A DNA stretch of 64,000 nt from an uncultured Eubacteriales bacterium (GTDB lineage Bacteria > Bacillota > Clostridia > Christensenellales > UBA1242), in contig CARUPR010000009.1 in assembly GCA_949077035.1 (NCBI GenBank), forward strand, positions 9,762 through 73,761. Reading direction: 5' to 3'. The notes beneath the pieces were generated by a model that saw only the letters and a program-made list of their open reading frames with translations, was not told the DNA's origin and did no database searches. The translations under genes were made by a program, and so were the position numbers. Positions 14,896 to 24,223 of this stretch are shown one piece after another; the first letter of the stretch is position 1; every line of letters starts with the position of its first letter.

Positions 14896-17535
14896 GTGAA
14901 AAGTTATCATAATAAAAATGTAGAACAGACTTTGCTTGATTTTAAGGTAAGTCGCAATGGACTTTCAGAGAATGAGGTGACAGGCAGAGCAAATACAAGA
15001 AAAGATGATGAAGATAAACCAAAAAAACAGGGTATTGTCAGCAGGTTTTTTGAGCAGTTTCATGATTTGATGATTATAATACTGCTTCTTGCATCAGCTG
15101 TTTCAATTATCATTGGTATTGTTGAAAAAACTATGGGCGAAATTGTGGACGGGCTTATCATTCTTGCCATTGTGCTTATGAATGCCATTTTTGGGGTTGC
15201 GCAAGAATATAAGGCAGAAAAATCGCTTGAAGCCTTAAATAAACTGACGCAGCCTGAATGTTTTGTTATGCGTGATGGAAGCATCAAAAAGATAAACACA
15301 AAAGAATTGGTGCTTGGCGATATTGTTATGCTTGAGGCAGGGTCAATTGTGCCTGCAGATTTAAGACTTATTGAATGTCATCAGCTTAAGATAAATGAAG
15401 CCTCGCTTACAGGCGAAAGTATGGATGTTGAGAAACATGAAAATGGAGTATATAAAGATGACACACCGCTGGGCGAGCGAAAGAATATGGCATACAAAGG
15501 CTCGGTTGTCAATGTTGGCAGAGGAATGGGTGTTGTGGTTGCGCTGGGCAGCGATACCGAGCTTGGCAAGATTGCAAAGGTTATCACAGAGAATAAAAAT
15601 GAAATGACACCTCTTCAAAAGTCTATCAAGGATGTGGGTAAAATTCTCACCTATCTTGTGCTTGCGATTGCGGTTGTCACATTTATCATTGAAATTTGTA
15701 TTTCTCCGCTTAATGTCATGGATGCCTTCCTGACAGCTGTTGCCATTTCGGTGGCGGCAATTCCTGAAAGTATGCCGGCTGTTATCACGATTATCATGAG
15801 TTTGGGTGTTGCCAGACTTGCAAAGCAGAGAGCAATTGTCAGACGTATGCATTCTGTTGAAACTCTTGGTTGTTGTGAGGTAATATGCTCTGATAAGACA
15901 GGGACTATCACACAAAATAAGATGACAGTGACTTCAGTTTATTTTAATTCTCGTGTTCAAAATGAGAAATTTAAACTGGATGATGTTGGTCAAAAGTTGG
16001 TGCTTGCTGGCGTGCTTTGCAATGACACTATGCTTTCAAATGGAAAGATTCTTGGGGACCCAACAGAGGTTGCCCTTACAGAACTTGGTCATTCTTTAAA
16101 GCTTGATAAAAATGTTTGCGATGAAAAATATAGTCGAATTGATGAAATTCCTTTTGATTCAAATAGAAAACTTATGTCGGTGCTGGTTAATTATGAAGGT
16201 AAGTCGCTTATGAGCAAGGGTGCACCCGACATTCTGCTTTCAAAATGCAAGAGTATAATGATTGAAGGAAAAATTTATCCGCTTACCGAAAAAGATAGAC
16301 AAAATGTTCTTGACGCCGTTGAGGAAATGAGTGAAAGAGCTTTGAGGGTTATGGGCTTTGCCTATAAGCCTTGCACAGACGGCAAACTTGTAGAAGATGA
16401 TTTGATTTTCTTAGGGCTTATGGGTATGATTGACCCACCAAGAAAGGAAATAAAAAATGCGGTCAAAAAATGTAAGAAGGCCGGTATGCGACCTATTATG
16501 ATAACTGGCGATTACAGCAAAACCGCACTTGCTATTGCAAAGGAAATTGGTCTTGCAAGCAGTATGGAAGAGGTTATAACCGGCAAACAACTTGCTGCAA
16601 TGACAGATAATCAACTTGATGAAAGGATAAAAAATTGTTCTGTTTTTGCCAGAGTCAGCCCTGAAGATAAGGTGAGAATTGTTGAGGCTTTTAAAAGGGC
16701 AGGCAAGGTTGTTGCTATGACTGGTGATGGCGTAAATGATGCACCAAGCTTAAAACGAGCAAGCATTGGTATCGGTATGGGTAAGGGTGGCACAGATGTT
16801 GCAAAAGAGGTTTCTGATATTATTGTGACTGATGACGATTTTGCAACAATCGTGCTTGCTGTTGAGGAAGGAAGAAAGATATATGGCAATATTCAAAAAA
16901 CAGTTAAGTTTCTCTTCTCAGCCAATCTTGCAGAGCTACTGTCCCTCTTTTTGGTGACAATCATCTTCCCGCAACACGTTTTTCTATTTCCTGTTCAGAT
17001 TTTGTTTGTAAATTTAATTACCGATTCACTTCCTGCCATTGCGTTGGGGGTTGAACAGCCTGAGGCTGACCTTATGAGCCAGCCGCCTAGAGATAGGAAA
17101 AAAGGTCTGTTCTCAAATGGTATTGGTGTATCGATTGTGATTTTAGGTGTTATGCAGACACTTTTAGTAGTTGCCACCTATGTGATGGGTCTTAAAATGT
17201 TTGATGAAGGGGTTGCGGTGACAATGGCATTCTATACATTAAACATTGTTCAGATGTTCTATCTTGCATCTATGAGAACAAACTCACCATTTTATAAATC
17301 AAAGCCACATAAAAATTTGTTTTTCCTTCTTTCGCTTGCCTTCTGTTTTGGGCTTATAGCACTATTTGCATTTACACCACTTAGAGGACTTTTATCTTTG
17401 GTGACACTTTCAGGTATGCAATGGGGAATTGTGTTTGGCGTTTCTGCTTCAATGTTTATCTTTAGTGAAATTTATAAAGTGGTTGAAAATGTCATTAAGA
17501 AAGGAAAGAATAAAAAGTCAAAATCAAAGATTTGA
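14896..17535 (+). CDS. Cation-transporting P-type ATPase (P2, Ca2+ type)
   Basis: This ATP-driven cation pump, probably for Ca2+ export, has 879 residues. Seen in order are the N-terminal cation-ATPase domain, M1-M2, the actuator domain with TGES, and M3-M4 with the ion-binding IPESMPAV. The phosphorylation motif is DKTGT (Asp333), followed by the nucleotide-binding domain, TGD and GDGVNDAP. M5-M6 contain NLAELLS and NLITDSLPAIALG, and the C-terminal helices M7-M10 complete it. The Asn/Asp pair in M6 fits Ca2+ site II of SERCA/PMR1-type pumps. GTG start with AAAAGGA upstream. Mg2+ or Mn2+ transport cannot be excluded. Confidence 0.9.
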   Translation: MKSYHNKNVEQTLLDFKVSRNGLSENEVTGRANTRKDDEDKPKKQGIVSRFFEQFHDLMIIILLLASAVSIIIGIVEKTMGEIVDGLIILAIVLMNAIFGVAQEYKAEKSLEALNKLTQPECFVMRDGSIKKINTKELVLGDIVMLEAGSIVPADLRLIECHQLKINEASLTGESMDVEKHENGVYKDDTPLGERKNMAYKGSVVNVGRGMGVVVALGSDTELGKIAKVITENKNEMTPLQKSIKDVGKILTYLVLAIAVVTFIIEICISPLNVMDAFLTAVAISVAAIPESMPAVITIIMSLGVARLAKQRAIVRRMHSVETLGCCEVICSDKTGTITQNKMTVTSVYFNSRVQNEKFKLDDVGQKLVLAGVLCNDTMLSNGKILGDPTEVALTELGHSLKLDKNVCDEKYSRIDEIPFDSNRKLMSVLVNYEGKSLMSKGAPDILLSKCKSIMIEGKIYPLTEKDRQNVLDAVEEMSERALRVMGFAYKPCTDGKLVEDDLIFLGLMGMIDPPRKEIKNAVKKCKKAGMRPIMITGDYSKTALAIAKEIGLASSMEEVITGKQLAAMTDNQLDERIKNCSVFARVSPEDKVRIVEAFKRAGKVVAMTGDGVNDAPSLKRASIGIGMGKGGTDVAKEVSDIIVTDDDFATIVLAVEEGRKIYGNIQKTVKFLFSANLAELLSLFLVTIIFPQHVFLFPVQILFVNLITDSLPAIALGVEQPEADLMSQPPRDRKKGLFSNGIGVSIVILGVMQTLLVVATYVMGLKMFDEGVAVTMAFYTLNIVQMFYLASMRTNSPFYKSKPHKNLFFLLSLAFCFGLIALFAFTPLRGLLSLVTLSGMQWGIVFGVSASMFIFSEIYKVVENVIKKGKNKKSKSKI

Positions 17536-17587
17536 TATTAAAATGAATGTTATAAAATCACAAACAGATTTTGAAATCAATTTAAAA

Positions 17588-17617
17588 AGACATAAAAACT
17601 ATTATGTCTTTTTTTAA
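17588..17617 (+). terminator. Terminator after the P-type ATPase
   Basis: AGACATA / TATGTCT with an 8-nt AT loop and T8, located 52 nt after the stop codon. Confidence 0.8.
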
Positions 17618-17668
17618 TGACAACTTACAAATTATTCAAAAATATATTTTTTCTGTTTGGTTTTTAAT

Positions 17669-17697
17669 TTGCAAATAGCACAAAATTATGTTATTAT
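17669..17697 (+). promoter_or_regulatory. holB promoter, extended -10, predicted leaderless start
   Basis: TTGCAA (17669-17674), a 17-bp spacer and TATTAT (17692-17697) preceded by TGT. The -10 box ends 6 nt before the ATG and no Shine-Dalgarno sequence intervenes. Confidence 0.6.
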
Positions 17698-17703
17698 TAT
17701 TGC

Positions 17704-18672
17704 ATGAATGAACGTCTTGAAAAAATTATAACTTCGTCAGAAGAATTTAATATGCTTGCAAAAGAGTTTGAAAATGGAAACCTTGCAAAAACAATCATGC
17801 TTATTTCAAAAGATAGCGAATATTCCTTTTCTTTTGCAAGGCTTTTGTCATCCATGATTTTGGATGGAGGGTTGAAAGATGGAGAATTGCAAAAAAGCGA
17901 AAATTATTATAAAATGGCAGCATCCTCTCATCCTGATATAAAGATTTATCCACTTAAAGAAAAACTTTTGGTTGCTGACAGCTCTGAAATTGTATCTGAA
18001 AGTTCTATCAGACCTATATTTGCAGAGAGGAAGGTTTTTATTATAAAAAAAATAGAACAGAGTATGGAAACGGCTCAAAACAAACTTTTAAAAACTTTGG
18101 AAGAGCCTCAAAATAATGTCTATTTTATTTTGACATCTTCAAATATAAATTTGGTGCTTCCTACAATTAAATCAAGATGCAATAAGATTGAGCTTAGCAA
18201 ATTAAAAAAAGATGAAATCATCCAATGCCTTGGTCAAAGCGAGAATTTAGAGCTTGTGACAGCGCTAAGCGAGGGCTTTTTGGGAAGGGCTGAAAAACTT
18301 AACAATATGCAAAATATACAATCGCTTTTTGAAAATGTACTAGCGGTGGTGACAAAACTTAAAACAAGCAAACAGCTTTTATCCTTTTCAAAGAACTTGC
18401 TTGACAATGCCGGCGAGGCACAATTTATCTTTCAAAGTCTTTCACTTTTGTTTGAAGATTTGTTGTTTTTAAAAAGTGGCAAAGATATCAGATTTGAGCT
18501 TTATAGGCAAGAGCTTGAAAGTGTGGAAAATGAATATTCGATAAAGGCGATTGCCATGATTGAAAAGGAAATTGATAGAGCGGTGAAAGAACTTTCTTTT
18601 AATTGCAATTTCACCCTAGTTTTAGAAAACTTATTATTAAACATTTTGGAGGTAAAATATATATGCAGGTAG
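17704..18672 (+). CDS. holB: DNA polymerase III subunit delta'
   Basis: Delta' is the stator of the clamp loader that places the beta sliding clamp on DNA. The 322-residue protein has a RecA-like domain without a functional Walker A. It shows the typical NKLLKTLEEP motif at about 123-132, the SRC motif (KSRC) around residue 160 and a helical C-terminal collar. The N-terminal zinc module is absent or degenerate. The start appears leaderless. It overlaps ricT by 10 nt. The order holB-ricT-yabB is a conserved Bacillota neighbourhood and supports the call. Confidence 0.9.
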   Translation: MNERLEKIITSSEEFNMLAKEFENGNLAKTIMLISKDSEYSFSFARLLSSMILDGGLKDGELQKSENYYKMAASSHPDIKIYPLKEKLLVADSSEIVSESSIRPIFAERKVFIIKKIEQSMETAQNKLLKTLEEPQNNVYFILTSSNINLVLPTIKSRCNKIELSKLKKDEIIQCLGQSENLELVTALSEGFLGRAEKLNNMQNIQSLFENVLAVVTKLKTSKQLLSFSKNLLDNAGEAQFIFQSLSLLFEDLLFLKSGKDIRFELYRQELESVENEYSIKAIAMIEKEIDRAVKELSFNCNFTLVLENLLLNILEVKYICR

Positions 18673-19508
18673 AGGTTGTTGAGGCAAAATTTAGAAAGGG
18701 CTCTCATTCTTATTCTTTCAGCCCAAATGGTTTAAAACTTAAAAATGAAGATTATTGTATAGTTGACACAGAGAAGGGAAGAGATATCGTCCAAATCTCA
18801 AAAGAGCCATATCTTATTGATGAAGAAAATTTGATTGAGCCTCTTAAAAATGTTGTCCAACTTGCAAGTGAAAAAGACCTTAAAATGGCAGAAGAAAATT
18901 ATGCAAAAGCGGAGGCATTATATCCACAAATCAAGGCAATAGCGATGGAAGAAAATTTGGATATGAAGATTATCTCTGTTGAATGTAATTATAATTTTTC
19001 ACGACTTACTGTCAATTTCACCGCCGATAATCGAGTTGACTTTCGCGAACTTGTAAAAAAACTTGCCGATAAATTTAAGGTGAGGATAGAGCTTCGTCAG
19101 ATAGGCCCTCGCGATGCGACAAGAATTTTAGGTGGGCTTGGTGTCTGCGGAAAGGTTTGTTGCTGTCATCAAGGTTTTGGTATAAATGACCATGTGACAA
19201 TTAAAATGGCAAAAAATCAAAACTTATCACTAAATCCAAACAATATCAGTGGACTTTGCGGAAAGCTTCTTTGCTGTCTTGCATATGAAAATCCATATTA
19301 TAGTGAGGTTTTAAAGATAATGCCAAAACATGGCAGTGTTGTTCAAACACCTGATGGAGAGGGTGTTGTGATTTATAATGACCTCTTGAAAAAGATGGTT
19401 TCTGTAAAAATTTCTGATGACAAAGAAAGTGAAATAAAGGAATTTCCAGTTGAAGAAATTCAAACTAAAGATAATTTCAAGGATAATCAAAAATCAAAAA
19501 AATCTTAA
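18663..19508 (+). CDS. ricT: PSP1-domain protein RicT (YaaT)
   Basis: RicT belongs to the RicAFT (YlbF-YmcA-YaaT) complex, an Fe-S protein complex that stimulates RNase Y-dependent mRNA processing and affects sporulation and competence in B. subtilis. The 281-residue protein carries the PSP1 C-terminal domain with cysteine motifs CGKVCCCHQGF and CGKLLCC. The ATG at 18663 has GGAGG 10 nt upstream; the longer frame from 18603 lies inside holB. Its partners ricA and ricF are not in this window. Confidence 0.9.
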   Translation: MQVEVVEAKFRKGSHSYSFSPNGLKLKNEDYCIVDTEKGRDIVQISKEPYLIDEENLIEPLKNVVQLASEKDLKMAEENYAKAEALYPQIKAIAMEENLDMKIISVECNYNFSRLTVNFTADNRVDFRELVKKLADKFKVRIELRQIGPRDATRILGGLGVCGKVCCCHQGFGINDHVTIKMAKNQNLSLNPNNISGLCGKLLCCLAYENPYYSEVLKIMPKHGSVVQTPDGEGVVIYNDLLKKMVSVKISDDKESEIKEFPVEEIQTKDNFKDNQKSKKS

Positions 19509-19603
19509 TGTAATGAAGAAAATTTGATAAAAATTACATAAAATTCTTATATTTTTAATAAAAAAGGCATAAATTTAAAATATTTTTTCATAAGGAAGGA
19601 ATC

Positions 19604-20320
19604 ATGAGCTGTGAAGGAGAAAGAATTGAAGACCTGCAATGCAATGGTTTGAAGATTATTCAAAACAAAAATTTTTACACTTTCACATCAGATAGTGTCA
19701 TCCTTGCAAACTTTATAAAATTGAAACCAAAGGATATATGTGCTGAAATTGGGACGGGCTGCGGTGTGATTTCAATTCTCATGACTGCCAAAAATAAATT
19801 TAAAAAGATTACAGCTTTTGAGCTTCAACCTGAAATGGCAGAACTTGCAAAGAAAAATGTTTTGTTGAATAAAATAGAAGATAAAATTGAGATAATATGC
19901 GAAAATGCGGTAAATTTTGCCAAATATTTTAACAAAAACAGCTTTGATTGCGTTTTTTCAAATCCACCATATATGCTTTCAAATGGAAAAAATGAAAACA
20001 GCATCAGAAACATTGCAAGGCATGATTGTATGCTTTCAGTTGAAGAGCTTTGTAAAACCGCAAAAGATATGCTTAAAAATGGCGGAAGATTTTATCTTGT
20101 TTACACCGCGACCAGAAGCTGCGAACTTATTTATACCTTGACCAAACATTCTCTCTTTGTCAAAAGGATGTTTTTTACACAAAATGGAAGAGGTGATGTC
20201 AAACTTATGGTCATTGAAGCAATAAAAGGCGGAAGGCATGGTGTGAAGGTGTTGCCAGAACTTGTGACAAATGACAAAGACGGAAATTATATTGATTTAT
20301 TGCATACAAAATATTTTTGA
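19604..20320 (+). CDS. yabB: tRNA1(Val) A37 N6-methyltransferase family (TrmN6/YabB)
   Basis: SAM-dependent N6-adenine methyltransferase, 238 residues. It has the motif I loop EIGTGCGVIS at about 49-58, an acidic ribose-binding residue after KITAFELQPE and the catalytic NPPYML motif near residue 123. It follows holB-ricT, as in B. subtilis, though 95 nt downstream with its own AAGGAAGGA ribosome binding site. The E. coli homologue methylates A37 of tRNA1(Val); the substrate in Bacillota is less established. Confidence 0.88.
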   Translation: MSCEGERIEDLQCNGLKIIQNKNFYTFTSDSVILANFIKLKPKDICAEIGTGCGVISILMTAKNKFKKITAFELQPEMAELAKKNVLLNKIEDKIEIICENAVNFAKYFNKNSFDCVFSNPPYMLSNGKNENSIRNIARHDCMLSVEELCKTAKDMLKNGGRFYLVYTATRSCELIYTLTKHSLFVKRMFFTQNGRGDVKLMVIEAIKGGRHGVKVLPELVTNDKDGNYIDLLHTKYF

Positions 20321-20342
20321 TTTTTATATAAACAGATAATTT

Positions 20343-20462
20343 AGATGTTTTTTCTAAAATTTTTAAGAAATAGTTGTTTTTTCTATATTTTTTTTAAGAA
20401 AAGGTTGATTTTTCTATGTGTTTTTAAGAAATAAATGATTTTTTCAAAGAATTTTATTAAAG
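20343..20462. repeat. Four degenerate 30-bp tandem repeats
   Basis: Units of about 30 bp with the core TTTTTTCTA...TTTTTAAGAAA occur four times in the spacer between yabB and the SbcD-like gene. The spacer shows no terminator. Function unknown. Confidence 0.6.
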
Positions 20463-20545
20463 TAATATAATTTAAAATAAAATGACAATTTGATATTTTT
20501 AGTTAAGAAAGCAAGTCAAAACTTTAAAGCAGACAGGAGATTTTT

Positions 20546-21616
20546 ATGAAGTTTATTCATTGTGGTGATATTCATTTAGACAGCAAAATGGAAGCCAATC
20601 TTTCTTCGCAAAAGGCAAGAGAGAGAAAAAATGAAATTTTAAACACCTTTGAAAGAATGGTGGATTTTGCAAAAAATGAAAAGATAAAAGGTATTATTAT
20701 TGCAGGAGATATGTTTGATAGCCCACGTCTTCTTACGCTTACAAAGTCACGTTTATTAAACCTTATCAAAAAAAATAAAGAAATTGACTTTTTATATCTT
20801 GCAGGTAATCATGACATCAGTTTTATTTCACAGCTTGAAGAAATGCCTGAAAATTTAAAAGTTTTTGGGAAAAGTTGGACTTCTTTTGATTATTGCGATG
20901 TAAAAATCACTGGCGCGATTTTAAATAAAGAAAACAGCGATATGCTTTATCAAAGTCTTAATTTAAAGGAAGATGACACAAATATTGTTGTTCTGCATGG
21001 TCAAATTGCAAAATATAATTCTGCAGCAAATGCTGAAATATTGAATCTTACAAAGCTTAAAAATAAATTTATAGATTATTTGGCTTTGGGGCATATTCAT
21101 TATTATTTGAAAGAGAAACTGGATAAAAGAGGTGAATATTGTTATTGTGGATGTCTTGAAGGCAGAGGCTTTGATGAATGTGGCGATAAGGGATTTGTGC
21201 TTTTGGATATTAATAATGGCAGGGTCGAAAGTGAGTTTATACCTTTTGCAAAGAGAAGGCTTGTTGAGGTTGAAATTGATATAACCGGCTTTGATAATTG
21301 GTTTGATATTGAAGATGACATAATTGAAAAATTAAAAGTGATTGATAAAGAGAATCTTGTTAAGGTGACTTTGATTGGTGGATATAATCTGAAACTTGAA
21401 AAACATATTTCTATGCTTGAGAAAAAACTTGAAAACTTTTATTTTGCCAAAGTCAAGGACAATTCTTCACTTAAAGTTGAGCTTGGCGACATTGAAAATG
21501 ACCTTTCGCTGAGAGGGGAATTTTTGCGAAACGTGCTTAATTCCGATTTGTCAGAAAAGGAAAAAGAACTGACAATTTTGACCGGGCTCAAAGCTCTTAG
21601 TGGGGAGGAAATATAA
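20546..21616 (+). CDS. SbcD/YhaO-like metallophosphoesterase
   Basis: The 356-residue protein has the Mre11-type nuclease signature: GDIHLDS at 7-13, GDMFDS near 54, GNHDI near 88, and LGHIHYY with the later His ligands. It resembles YhaO of the B. subtilis YhaO-YhaN pair and the nuclease half of SbcCD, which process DNA ends and hairpins. CAGGAG precedes the ATG. Its TAA overlaps the ATG of the ATPase gene by one base, so the two are translationally coupled. No capping domain beyond about residue 270 is clearly recognisable. Confidence 0.82.
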   Translation: MKFIHCGDIHLDSKMEANLSSQKARERKNEILNTFERMVDFAKNEKIKGIIIAGDMFDSPRLLTLTKSRLLNLIKKNKEIDFLYLAGNHDISFISQLEEMPENLKVFGKSWTSFDYCDVKITGAILNKENSDMLYQSLNLKEDDTNIVVLHGQIAKYNSAANAEILNLTKLKNKFIDYLALGHIHYYLKEKLDKRGEYCYCGCLEGRGFDECGDKGFVLLDINNGRVESEFIPFAKRRLVEVEIDITGFDNWFDIEDDIIEKLKVIDKENLVKVTLIGGYNLKLEKHISMLEKKLENFYFAKVKDNSSLKVELGDIENDLSLRGEFLRNVLNSDLSEKEKELTILTGLKALSGEEI

Positions 21617-23928
21617 TGAAGGTTCTAAAGTGCCATATTGAAAACTTTGGGAAACTTTCTGGTTTTGATTATACATTTAAAAATGGATTGAATGTTTTTA
21701 ATGAGGAAAATGGTTGGGGAAAAAGCACCTTTGCGACATTTATCAAGTCGATGTTTTATGGGCTTGCTTCAACTACAAAAAGAAACCTTGATGAAAATGA
21801 GAGAAAGAAATATAAGCCATGGCAGGGTGGAAACTATGGCGGAAATATTGATTTTGATTTAAATGGGAAAAGTTATCGCATAACCCGATTTTTTGGCAAA
21901 AACAGTTCTGAAGATATATTTGAGTTTACCGATTTATCGACAGGCAAAAAGTCAAAAGATTTTTCAGAAAATATAGGTGAAGAGATTTTTGGTCTTGATG
22001 AAGAGGCTTTTGAGAGAAGTGCTTTTCTGCCTCAAAAAGCTTTAAATTCTTTGGTGAGCGAAAACATTTCAAACAAGCTTACCAATCTTATTCATGGGAC
22101 AGATGAGCAATTTAATATTGAAAAAGCTTTGCAGCTTTTAGACAAAAAGAGGGTGAGTTTGACTAACAACAAAAAAACCGGTCAGATTCAAATTCTCGAA
22201 AATGAAATTGATGAATTGTTAGAACAAATAAATTCTTTAAAAAACAGCAGCCAAGCAATCATTCAGCTCCAAAGTCAGGTTGAAGAGGAAGATGAAAAAA
22301 TCCAAGGTCTATTAAAAAAACAAAGGTCAATTAAAGAGAAAATGGCCGATATTGCAATTGTCAAAGAAAAAATTGCAAATAAGGACTTATATAAAACCTA
22401 TTGTGATAAAATTGAAGAACTTGAAAGGGAAAAAGCTTTTAATGAAGAAATTTTGAATGAGCAGGTTTGCGGCGTTGAAGAAATCAATGATTTTATTCAC
22501 ATTCAAAATGAAATTTCAAAAAAGCAGGCAAAGATTGATTCGCTGCAAGAAGGTTATGTAGCCGAAAGATACAGCGAGCTGGTCGATTATTTTGGTGATG
22601 AAGAGAATATCCCTGACAGTCAGCAGATTAAGGATATTTCAGATAAAATTTATAGGCTTAATGCTTTGAAGCTGAAAGGTGAATTGTCGGTTGAGCAAGG
22701 CAAGAAGCCGGATAATGAAAAAGGTGGAAATAAAAAAAGCTTTATTCCTTTCATTTTGCTGGGTTTAACAATATTGTTTTTGGTGGCAGGTTTAGTGACT
22801 TTAAAGATGATTGAAATTTTGCCAATAGTAATGTTTGTTTTAGGCGGTCTTAGTTTGGCAATGGCAGGCTTTGTGTATTTAAAAAATCAAATAAACGGCA
22901 AAGATAATTCCTCGCAAAAACTTGAACTTGTAAATAATCGTCAAAATCAAATTGAAATAAATGAAATTGAAAATCAAATAAGAGATTTTGTTTGCAAATA
23001 TGAAACTGGAGTAAGTGATGTTGTCGCTGCTTTTGCAAGTTTTCAAGCAAATTATAATGAGTTTGAAAAGATAAAGAATCAATATCAAAACAACTTATCG
23101 GAGATAGATGATTATAATAAAGAAATTGAAAGGCAAAGCCAAACCTTGCAAAACTTTTTAATGAAATTCAATTTTAAAGAAGGCTATAATAAAGATAATT
23201 TAGCTAAACTTGAAATGCTTAAACAAGCTGTCATTACAATTTCAAATTTGAAAGAGAAAATAAGCAAAGAAAGAGAGGGGCTTGAAAGATTTATTAAAGA
23301 GAAACATTTTGATGTGAAGGAAGAAAATGTTGAGGATATTGATATAAATTCTTTGCAGAAGGATGATGAAGCTTTGCAAGGGCAGATTGATGTATGCAAA
23401 GAAAGCAAGGCGCAGCTTCTTGCCAAAATCAATAAAATAAATGATGACATATCTGAAATTGATGAACTTGAAAGAAGAAGGGAAGAGCTGCTTGAAAGGA
23501 TAAAACAATATTCAATCGAGCTGACGGCAATAAAAAATGCGAAAAAATTTTTAGAAAATGCCAATGATAGCCTCTCTTCAAGGTTGCTTGCTCCTATGAA
23601 AGAAGGCTTAAAAAAATATATGAAAAAAATGACCGAAATAGATTTTAACAACATTTTGCTTGACACCGATTTTAACATTACTTTTGAGGAATTTGGACAG
23701 GCTAGAGAGGTGGATTTTTATAGCAAAGGTTATAAAGATGTAATAGATATTTGCATGAGGTTTGCTCTTATTGAGGCACTTTTTGAAAAGGAAAAACCTT
23801 TCATAGTGGTGGATGATGCCTTTGTGAATTTAGATGAAAATAAGATTGAAAATGCCAAGAAATTTTTAAAAGAGATATCAAAAGAATTTCAAATAATCTA
23901 TTTTGTATGTCATAGTTCACGTGCTTAA
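21616..23928 (+). CDS. SbcC/YhaN-like ATPase with coiled coil and membrane segment
   Basis: Partner of the upstream metallophosphoesterase. The 770-residue SMC/Rad50-like protein has Walker A NGWGKSTF at about 34-41 and a Q-loop region FLPQKAL near 135. Long coiled coils occupy about 180-300 and 430-640, and the C-terminal VVVDDAFVNLDE carries Walker B. Between the coils is a hydrophobic segment of two helices (about 374-425), placing the apex at the membrane as described for YhaN-type proteins. It lacks the CxxC zinc hook of canonical SbcC. The pair likely acts in DNA-end processing; the substrate is unknown. Confidence 0.8.
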   Translation: MKVLKCHIENFGKLSGFDYTFKNGLNVFNEENGWGKSTFATFIKSMFYGLASTTKRNLDENERKKYKPWQGGNYGGNIDFDLNGKSYRITRFFGKNSSEDIFEFTDLSTGKKSKDFSENIGEEIFGLDEEAFERSAFLPQKALNSLVSENISNKLTNLIHGTDEQFNIEKALQLLDKKRVSLTNNKKTGQIQILENEIDELLEQINSLKNSSQAIIQLQSQVEEEDEKIQGLLKKQRSIKEKMADIAIVKEKIANKDLYKTYCDKIEELEREKAFNEEILNEQVCGVEEINDFIHIQNEISKKQAKIDSLQEGYVAERYSELVDYFGDEENIPDSQQIKDISDKIYRLNALKLKGELSVEQGKKPDNEKGGNKKSFIPFILLGLTILFLVAGLVTLKMIEILPIVMFVLGGLSLAMAGFVYLKNQINGKDNSSQKLELVNNRQNQIEINEIENQIRDFVCKYETGVSDVVAAFASFQANYNEFEKIKNQYQNNLSEIDDYNKEIERQSQTLQNFLMKFNFKEGYNKDNLAKLEMLKQAVITISNLKEKISKEREGLERFIKEKHFDVKEENVEDIDINSLQKDDEALQGQIDVCKESKAQLLAKINKINDDISEIDELERRREELLERIKQYSIELTAIKNAKKFLENANDSLSSRLLAPMKEGLKKYMKKMTEIDFNNILLDTDFNITFEEFGQAREVDFYSKGYKDVIDICMRFALIEALFEKEKPFIVVDDAFVNLDENKIENAKKFLKEISKEFQIIYFVCHSSRA

Positions 23929-24056
23929 ATTTTATCTTTTGATTTTAATTTAAAACATAATTTAAGAAAAAATAGAAAAAAATCAATAAAAAAGCGAAAA
24001 AAAAGGTAAAATTTGCACAATTTTCTATTAATTTAAAGCAAATGATTATAAATTAA

Positions 24057-24089
24057 AAAATGCAAACATTATTGTTTGCATTTTTTTTG
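24057..24089. terminator. Terminator after the SbcC-like gene
   Basis: TGCAAAC / GTTTGCA with a 6-nt loop, flanked by A runs and T8. It could also serve the minus-strand EFR1 gene that ends at 24224. Confidence 0.85.
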
Positions 24090-24093
24090 TTTG

Positions 24094-24136
24094 TGGCCGC
24101 AAGATAGAAAGTGCAACATAAGTGCTATCTTTAGGA
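24094..24136 (+). repeat. Post-terminator repeat, divergent copy
   Basis: Directly after the terminator T run the sequence CCGCAAGATAG...AAGTGCTATCTTTAGGAAAGCA matches the arrangement of the 41-bp repeat found intact at 62183-62305 (CGCAAGATAG, AGTGCTTTCTTTAGGAA). Confidence 0.5.
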
Positions 24137-24223
24137 AAGCAAATTGTAACAATGTTTTATAGTAAGGCAAGGCAGAAATGAAATAATTGTTGGCAGGATT
24201 AATAAAAGGGAATGTATTAAAAT

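Noticed and set aside
15361..15915. Long minus-strand ORFs inside the P-type ATPase gene
   Set aside because: They lie fully inside a clearly conserved gene and have no independent support.
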